From an uncultured Porphyromonas sp. (lineage in GTDB: Bacteria; Bacteroidota; Bacteroidia; Bacteroidales; Porphyromonadaceae): a DNA stretch of 28,110 nucleotides. The stretch covers positions 1 to 28,110 of the forward strand of contig CALTVJ010000016.1 of assembly GCA_943912835.1 (NCBI GenBank). Reading direction: 5' to 3'. The notes beneath the pieces are model-generated. The model ran no database searches, was not told where the DNA came from, and saw only the letters and a program-made list of their open reading frames with translations. The translations under genes and the position numbers were made by a program. Positions 23,232-28,110 of the stretch are shown here, piece after piece (position 1 is the stretch's first letter; each line of letters starts with the position of its first letter).

Positions 23232-24386
23232 TTATCGAAGCATCTCACGATACTTGCGATCCAGCTCCTGACGAGCCGCTTCACTAGGTGTAAAGCTTGA
23301 TGAAGCCTTCAATTTCTCTAAGATTTCACGCTCTTCGCTGGTGAGTGTCTCTGGTGTATAGACGTTCACATTAACCAAGAGGTCGCCACGATGATTGTAG
23401 TTTACCTCAGGCAAGCCTTTACCTCTTAGACGAAGGATCTTACCACTTTGTGTACCAGGCTCAATGGTTACACGAGCACGTCCACCCACAGTAGGCACCT
23501 CTACTTGACCTCCGAAAGCAGCCTCCGGAAGCGAAACAAGCAAGTTATAGATCAGGTCATTACCATTACGGATAAGCTGTGGATCTTCTTCCTCTTGTAT
23601 AACCACCAATATATCACCATTGACACCTCCCTCTGGCGCAGCATGTCCCTTACCCTGCAAAGTCATCTGCATACCCTCGGCAACACCTGCGGGGATACGG
23701 AAGCTAACGAGCTCTTCGCCCTGCTCTGTACCCTTACCATGACAATGGCTACAGGGTTTCGTGATTTGCTGACCTTGCCCTTGACAAGTCGGACAAACAG
23801 CCTGCGTCTGCATCTGACCAAACATCGTACGTTGTACCTGCATCACGACACCATGCCCTTGACAAGTCGAACAGGTTGTTTTGCCGTCTGGCTCGGTTGT
23901 ACGCTCTCCGTGACACTTAGAGCAGTGCACTTGTTTCTTAACCTTAATCTTCTTCTCCGCCCCTTGGTCTATCTCCTCGAGATTGAGTCGGACGCGCACT
24001 CTGAGGTCTCCTCCACGAGGACGCTGACGACCACCGCCGAAACCACCGAAGCCTCCGAAACCACCGAAGCCACCAAAACCTTCACCAAAAATATCTCCGA
24101 AACGGCTGAATATGTCCTCCATACTCATACCGCCACCGAAACCACCGCCACCAGCAGCTCCGCCCAAACCTGCATGACCAAACTGATCATATCTTGCACG
24201 CTTGTCAGCATCGCTAAGCACATCGTAGGCTTCGGCTATCTCCTTAAACTTCTCCTCAGCCTCGCTATCTCCAGGATTTTTATCGGGGTGGTACTGGATA
24301 GCGAGCTTGCGATAAGCACTTTTGAGCTCTTTCTCGCTTGCTCCCTTTGAGACGCCCAGCACCTCATAGTAATCTCTCTTTGCCAT
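23232..24386 (-). CDS. dnaJ: Chaperone DnaJ (Hsp40)
   Basis: Co-chaperone that delivers unfolded clients to DnaK and stimulates its ATPase. The 384 residues have the complete type I layout: J domain (about 4-70) with HPD at 33-35, a Gly/Phe-rich region (about 75-120, with repeated GGF units), a zinc-finger domain with four CxxC motifs (CSKC 155-158, CSTC 172-175, CPTC 198-201, CSHC 212-215), then the two client-binding beta domains. It follows grpE by 31 bases in the same direction. DnaK is not in the window. A 300-residue antisense frame over this gene is a shadow caused by its biased codons. Confidence 0.98.
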   Translation of the reverse strand: MAKRDYYEVLGVSKGASEKELKSAYRKLAIQYHPDKNPGDSEAEEKFKEIAEAYDVLSDADKRARYDQFGHAGLGGAAGGGGFGGGMSMEDIFSRFGDIFGEGFGGFGGFGGFGGFGGGRQRPRGGDLRVRVRLNLEEIDQGAEKKIKVKKQVHCSKCHGERTTEPDGKTTCSTCQGHGVVMQVQRTMFGQMQTQAVCPTCQGQGQQITKPCSHCHGKGTEQGEELVSFRIPAGVAEGMQMTLQGKGHAAPEGGVNGDILVVIQEEEDPQLIRNGNDLIYNLLVSLPEAAFGGQVEVPTVGGRARVTIEPGTQSGKILRLRGKGLPEVNYNHRGDLLVNVNVYTPETLTSEEREILEKLKASSSFTPSEAARQELDRKYREMLR

Positions 24387-24417
24387 AATCTAAATCTCTA
24401 ACTCTATGGTCTAACTA

Positions 24418-25011
24418 CTACTGTCCTACGACAACGCTCGCATGACGAATCACCTTATCGCCCAAGGTATAACCCTTCTTAACGCAGTCAATAATACGTC
24501 CTTTTTGCTCTTCGCTTGGAGCTGGGAATGTCGCAATAGCTTCGTGCAAATCTTCGCTAAAAGCAGCATCTTGCGTCTCAATAGCCTTCACACCTTGCTT
24601 AGCGAGATAGTCTACAAACTTCGTATGAATAAGTTTCATACCCTCACGAAGCGCATCAAGGTCTTCGGCTTTGTCCATATTAGCCAAAGCGATGTCAAGG
24701 TCATCAATAACCGGCAATAGCGCAAGCAACACTTTCTCCCCCCCATTGAGGATTAGTTCGCTTTTCTCTTTGAGCGTGCGCTTGCGGTAGTTGTCGTACT
24801 CGGCGATAAGACGCAAGTGGGCGTCTTTAAGACGTGCAAGCTCTTCCTCTACACTTGGAGTCGCTTCTGGCGTCTCTTCGCCCTCTTCTGTACCCTCTGC
24901 CGTTGTGTCAGCATCTTGTGCCGTTTCGTCTATTTCTTCGGTTGATGTCTGACCTTCTGTCGCTCCCTCGAGGAGTTCGTCTTCTGTAATATGTTTATTT
25001 TCCTGATTCAT
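24418..25011 (-). CDS. grpE: Nucleotide exchange factor GrpE
   Basis: Homodimeric exchange factor that releases ADP from DnaK. The 197 residues comprise an acidic disordered N-terminus (about 1-55, rich in Glu and Thr), a long coiled-coil helix (about 55-100) with the family run LRLIAEYDNYRKRTLKEK, and the C-terminal beta domain, where the signature is seen as GYTLGDKVIRHASVVV (180-195). It lies 31 bases upstream of dnaJ, and the two probably share a transcript and heat-shock control, though I could not identify a promoter or operator in the 219-base gap before it. Confidence 0.97.
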   Translation of the reverse strand: MNQENKHITEDELLEGATEGQTSTEEIDETAQDADTTAEGTEEGEETPEATPSVEEELARLKDAHLRLIAEYDNYRKRTLKEKSELILNGGEKVLLALLPVIDDLDIALANMDKAEDLDALREGMKLIHTKFVDYLAKQGVKAIETQDAAFSEDLHEAIATFPAPSEEQKGRIIDCVKKGYTLGDKVIRHASVVVGQ

Positions 25012-25078
25012 AATCGTATATTTTTATCTACCTAATAATAGTGCAATAATGATACCACACTTATCCACGCCACAACAA

Positions 25079-25113
25079 GAAGAGCCATACCCAACAAATG
25101 AATATGACTCTTC
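25079..25113 (-). terminator. Possible terminator stem-loop behind the thioredoxin gene
   Basis: On the minus strand an 11-bp stem pairs GAAGAGTCATA with TATGGCTCTTC, with one G-U pair, and is followed by a T-rich but interrupted tail. The G-U pair works only on the minus strand, supporting transcription in that direction. It lies between the thioredoxin gene and grpE. Confidence 0.4.
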
Positions 25114-25230
25114 CTGACCAAAAACCAACCAACTAATAGGCTTTCGCCTTCGCTTAATCAATACGAAGACTTCAGCCAAGAAAATCTATCCGATTCTCTA
25201 TATTTCATCAAGCCATGAAGGCTTCATTTT

Positions 25231-25704
25231 TTACTTCAAAAGACGCTTAATCTCGAGCTCAAGCTCTTCGTTTGAGATTGCGCCCTGCGATACTGAGGGA
25301 TTAGAGCCGTCCGTACCAATAAACAGCAACATCGGTATGCTACGTACGCCAAAGACATTCGCCAGCTCAGCTTCGTTGTCTACATTTACTTTGTAGACAT
25401 CAATCTTGTCGGCATACTTCTTCGCCATAGCCTCCAAACGTGGCGAGAGCTGACGGCAAGGACCACACCAATCGGCATAAAAGTCGATAATGGCAGGACG
25501 ATTGCCCTTGAAGACAAACTTCGTAGGATTAGCCTTATAGTCAAAAATATGCTCACGCATAAACTTCGCATCAATAGACTTAGTCACAGATGCTTTTTGC
25601 TCTGTCTTGTTTTGACTCTCTGTCTGTGAATGCCCACTAGTACAAGCCATAGCAGACATAGAGGCGAATATACTTAGTCCTAGGACTAGGATTTTTTTCT
25701 TCAT
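25231..25704 (-). CDS. Exported thioredoxin-like protein
   Basis: A 157-residue thioredoxin-fold protein carried outside the cytoplasm: an N-terminal hydrophobic signal (about 1-20) ends at Cys21 (SAMACTSG), a lenient lipobox, so it may be a lipoprotein facing the periplasm. The active site WCGPC is at 79-83, preceded by IIDFYAD, and the cis-proline is in RSIPML (121-126). It probably reduces or exchanges disulfides in envelope proteins. In Bacteroidales such exported thioredoxins support oxidative-stress tolerance. It stands alone between grpE-dnaJ and dnaG, all on the minus strand but with gaps of 150-220 bases, so it is likely a separate transcript. Confidence 0.93.
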   Translation of the reverse strand: MKKKILVLGLSIFASMSAMACTSGHSQTESQNKTEQKASVTKSIDAKFMREHIFDYKANPTKFVFKGNRPAIIDFYADWCGPCRQLSPRLEAMAKKYADKIDVYKVNVDNEAELANVFGVRSIPMLLFIGTDGSNPSVSQGAISNEELELEIKRLLK

Positions 25705-25823
25705 AATGCTTAACTATTTGGGTTAAATTAACCAATATGACTTAAAACTACAATGAAGTCGAATTTGTTCGCTGAGATACATCAAAAGATCTAAGACAAG
25801 CACCTTGCTTAGCAGAAAAGAGA

Positions 25824-25845
25824 GTTGTGTAGGCTACAACACAAC
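25824..25845 (-). terminator. Probable terminator of dnaG
   Basis: On the minus strand GTTGTGT pairs with ACACAAC around an 8-base loop, about 12 bases after the dnaG stop, followed by CTCTCTTTTCT. The 7-bp stem is modest but position and tail fit. Confidence 0.5.
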
Positions 25846-25856
25846 AAGTAGAAGAG

Positions 25857-27956
25857 TTAAGCTTTGATCGTACGCTCACCTAGAGCTTGTGCGAGTTCCT
25901 GTTTGAAAGCGTTCTCCTCCTGTAGCTGGACAATCAACTGAAGCAGTAGCTCCGTATCGCCTTCACGTTCGGCATCAGCCATACGGCGTTGTATATCAGC
26001 AATACTCTGCAAAATGATCGCCATACGGATTTGATCGAGCTCCCATTGCACCTTGAGAGCTTCCTGCTTCATCTTCTTTTGTCGCTTCTCCTCTTCGTAA
26101 TCCGACATTTGCTTACGAATCAGCTCGCGATCTTCGTCTGTTGATGCAGAGTTTAGTTTAGACAAGAAAGCATTAAGCTTATAGTCTTCTTGCTCTCCCT
26201 CTGTGATGTAAGTATGACGAAGCTCATCTGTAAGCAGGTCTGCACTAAGACGGCGGATAGACTCGCTCTCGTGGCTCGTAAAGTGTGTTGCACTATCTAA
26301 ACCTTGTGGCAGACATTGCTCTGTAGCCTCCCAAAGCACTTCACGACAGACGGGGGAGAGGTCTTCGATAACATTATCTAGCTCTAGCTCTTGACGAATA
26401 AAGCTAGCGACATGATAAGACGCATATACCCAGCCCTCATCGGTCTCGACCAAAGGTAATATCTCGTCGCCACCCTTCTGCATGATCAGTCTCAGAAGTG
26501 CCAATTCGTGGCGATAAGGCTCGTTGGTCGGTGGCATTGCCTCCTCTTCTTGTCTTTGCTGAGGCGTGACAGGAGGGACAGATTGAGGTACTACGGGCTC
26601 TGTCGGAGTATAAGGCTTACGCTCTGCATAGGCGGCTCCCGATAGGCGACTGCTCTGCGCTCGCATCTTAGCAATCTCGCTCGTCAGAAGTTGCTCGTCC
26701 ATTTTGAGCTCGGCTGCACTACTCTGTATCAAGACCGTACGCCTAATGGCATCAGGAATCAGCGCAATACTCCGTAAGATATCTTTGATAAGCTCTGCAC
26801 GTTTGAGCGGGTCTTGCTTCATTTCGGCTTGATATAGCCTTATTTTGAAATGAATAAAATCCGTTTCCTCGGCATCGAGATAAGTGAGCAATTCGCTTGC
26901 AGAATGCCGCTGTGCATAGCTATCGGGGTCTTCGCCCTCAGGCAGGAGTACGACCTTAATATGCAAACCTTCCTCCAGAAGGAGGTCAATACCTCTAAGT
27001 GCCGCCTTAATCCCCGCACTATCGCCATCATAGAGGACAGTGATATGCTCGGTAAAACGCCGTAGCAAACGTATCTGTTGCGTTGTCAAGGCAGTACCAG
27101 AGCTCGAAACAACATTCTCTATCCCAGCTTGATGCATCGAGATAACATCGGTATATCCCTCAACCAAATAACACTTATCAGCCTTGCTAATCGCCTTTTT
27201 TGCCCAATAGAGCCCATAGAGCTCTCGGCTCTTGGAGTAAATACTACTCTCGGGCGAATTGACATACTTTGCCGTCTTGTCGCTCTTGGTCATCACCCGA
27301 CCTCCGAAGGCTACATACTGCCCACTGAGATTGCGCACGGGGAAGATGACACGCCCACGGAAGCGGTCAATCGGGGCTTTGTCATCATACTGGATGCTTA
27401 GTCCCGTCGTGGTGAGTCGCTCCAAAGTATAACCCGAGGCGAGTGCCTTCTTGGTGAATGCATCACGTTCTTCGGGAGAGTAACCCAAGCCAAATTTCTC
27501 AATCGTCTCAGGGCGAATACCTCGCTCACGGAAATAACTAAGCCCAATGTTGCGTCCCTCCTCGCTCTCGTGTAGCTCTTCGTGGAAGTACTTGGCAGCA
27601 TATTCGTTGACGAGGAATAGGCTCTGACGCTCGGAGGCTGCTTGTCGCTCCTCGTCCGTTTCTTCGCGCTCGACAATCTCAATGCGATATTTCTTGGCTA
27701 GATAGCGCAGTGCCTCTTGATAGGAGAGCTGTTCGTGCTTCATCACGAAGTGCACAGGGCTCCCCCCCTCGCCACAAGCAAAACATTTGCAGACATTTTT
27801 GCTCGGAGAGACATAGAAGCTCGGCTTGCGGTCACTATGGAAAGGACACAAGCCGACATAACTAACACCCGAACGGCGTAAGCTAATAAAGTCCGAAACA
27901 ACCTCTAAGATATTGGCTGTATCGAGTATTTGTTGTCTGGTTGCGCTGTCTATCAT
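25857..27956 (-). CDS. dnaG: DNA primase DnaG
   Basis: Makes RNA primers for replication forks. The 699 residues include the CHC2-type zinc-binding domain with CPFH (37-40) and CFAC (58-61), and the TOPRIM polymerase core with LVEGYTDVISMHQAG (near 265-280) and the acidic VLYDGDSAG motif (near 308-316). The long C-terminal region (about 430-699) has a proline-rich linker and a helical, charged helicase-binding part, diverged as usual in Bacteroidetes. The start at 27956 is supported by a -7 box 22 bases upstream. It is probably transcribed alone; an MITE-like repeat lies just beyond its promoter. Confidence 0.98.
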   Translation of the reverse strand: MIDSATRQQILDTANILEVVSDFISLRRSGVSYVGLCPFHSDRKPSFYVSPSKNVCKCFACGEGGSPVHFVMKHEQLSYQEALRYLAKKYRIEIVEREETDEERQAASERQSLFLVNEYAAKYFHEELHESEEGRNIGLSYFRERGIRPETIEKFGLGYSPEERDAFTKKALASGYTLERLTTTGLSIQYDDKAPIDRFRGRVIFPVRNLSGQYVAFGGRVMTKSDKTAKYVNSPESSIYSKSRELYGLYWAKKAISKADKCYLVEGYTDVISMHQAGIENVVSSSGTALTTQQIRLLRRFTEHITVLYDGDSAGIKAALRGIDLLLEEGLHIKVVLLPEGEDPDSYAQRHSASELLTYLDAEETDFIHFKIRLYQAEMKQDPLKRAELIKDILRSIALIPDAIRRTVLIQSSAAELKMDEQLLTSEIAKMRAQSSRLSGAAYAERKPYTPTEPVVPQSVPPVTPQQRQEEEAMPPTNEPYRHELALLRLIMQKGGDEILPLVETDEGWVYASYHVASFIRQELELDNVIEDLSPVCREVLWEATEQCLPQGLDSATHFTSHESESIRRLSADLLTDELRHTYITEGEQEDYKLNAFLSKLNSASTDEDRELIRKQMSDYEEEKRQKKMKQEALKVQWELDQIRMAIILQSIADIQRRMADAEREGDTELLLQLIVQLQEENAFKQELAQALGERTIKA

Positions 27957-27977
27957 CGCTCTGTGCAGATTTCACTA

Positions 27978-27985
27978 CAAAGATA
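27978..27985 (-). promoter_or_regulatory. Bacteroidetes -7 box upstream of dnaG
   Basis: Minus-strand TATCTTTG, 22 bases before the dnaG start, giving a leader of about 15 bases. The -33 position has no clear TTTG. The second repeat element begins about 28 bases further upstream. Confidence 0.55.
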
Positions 27986-28013
27986 CTGCTTTAGGCTCAT
28001 TGACTATCCTTAT

Positions 28014-28110
28014 AAGACTGCCCAATAGGTTACAAAATGACAAGTTTAGCTTGTTATTTTGAGAGATTTTGCAGAATGCGGTAATCGCAAGGCATTGAGA
28101 CTGAGGGCGC
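28014..28110. mobile_element. Second copy of the MITE-like element, cut by the window end
   Basis: Bases 28028-28110 match 8312-8394 with only three differences in 83, in the same orientation. The outer 14 bases (28014-28027) align to the left end of the first copy but poorly (AAGACTG against GAGACCG), so the left inverted repeat is degraded or this copy is older. The hairpin arms are kept with one G-U-type change. The right half and any target duplication lie outside the window. Confidence 0.75.

Noticed and set aside
23448..24350. 300-residue plus-strand open frame
   Set aside because: It is fully antisense to dnaJ, is rich in low-complexity Thr/Ser/Leu, and has no family features; it is a codon-bias shadow.
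1..28110. CRISPR arrays, tRNA or rRNA genes
   Set aside because: No regularly spaced direct repeats, cloverleaf-like segment or rRNA-like stretch was found on reading both strands, though a tRNA search program would be more sensitive.

Overview
The window reads as a contiguous piece of chromosome from a Bacteroidales bacterium, most likely Porphyromonas or a close relative. The grounds are Bacteroidetes-type -7 promoter boxes (TAnnTTTG) in front of several genes, the near absence of Shine-Dalgarno sequences, and families largely restricted to this phylum (DUF3127, PepSY-like lipoproteins, a tiny 'YxxPEV' ORF ahead of a surface lipoprotein). No rRNA, tRNA, CRISPR array, intact insertion sequence or prophage was seen.

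Layout. 1-6010 (+): trpS, a DUF3127 OB-fold protein, rlmH and a Dabb-domain protein, followed by an AT-richer surface-glycan block of two GT2 glycosyltransferases and a Wzx-like flippase, closed by a strong bidirectional terminator. 6090-8210 (-): elongation factor P and a fused NAD(P)HX epimerase/dehydratase homologue whose active-site motifs are eroded in both halves. 8211-8721: a gene-free stretch holding a 174-bp MITE-like element with inverted ends and a 5-bp target duplication. 8722-10182 (+): an ECF sigma factor, a one-span putative anti-sigma factor and a secreted basic helical protein. 10251-12857 (-): a three-gene unit encoding a TerB-like protein, a four-span coiled-coil membrane protein and a VWA-like lipoprotein. 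12905-13163 (-): a promoter, a long imperfect stem-loop and an intrinsic terminator that together look like a small RNA gene with 6S-like architecture. 13219-16993 (-): PduO-type cobalamin adenosyltransferase, uracil-DNA glycosylase and PriA, tightly packed; PriA has lost most recognisable helicase motifs but keeps its eight zinc-binding cysteines. 17238-18482 (+): an AbiH-family defence gene. 18578-19429 (-): an 8-span membrane protein. 19668-20514 (+): VOC protein and PepSY-like lipoprotein. 20593-21245: a long AT-rich leader with a 12-T run and a 52-codon ORF, leading into a large surface lipoprotein (21246-23141). 23232-27956 (-): grpE-dnaJ, an exported thioredoxin and dnaG. A second copy of the MITE-like repeat begins just upstream of dnaG and runs off the window end.

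How it fits together. Most of the window is housekeeping: translation (TrpRS, RlmH, EF-P), replication and repair (DnaG, PriA, UDG, DUF3127) and chaperones (GrpE, DnaJ). It is interrupted by accessory units: a glycan block, the TerB/membrane/VWA unit, AbiH and the surface lipoprotein cluster. The best candidates for something new are the structured RNA gene at 12905-13126, the TerB/membrane/VWA operon beside it, the apparently ATPase-dead PriA, and the doubly degenerate NAD(P)HX repair homologue. Names and motifs are from reading the sequence only; no database search or folding program was run.
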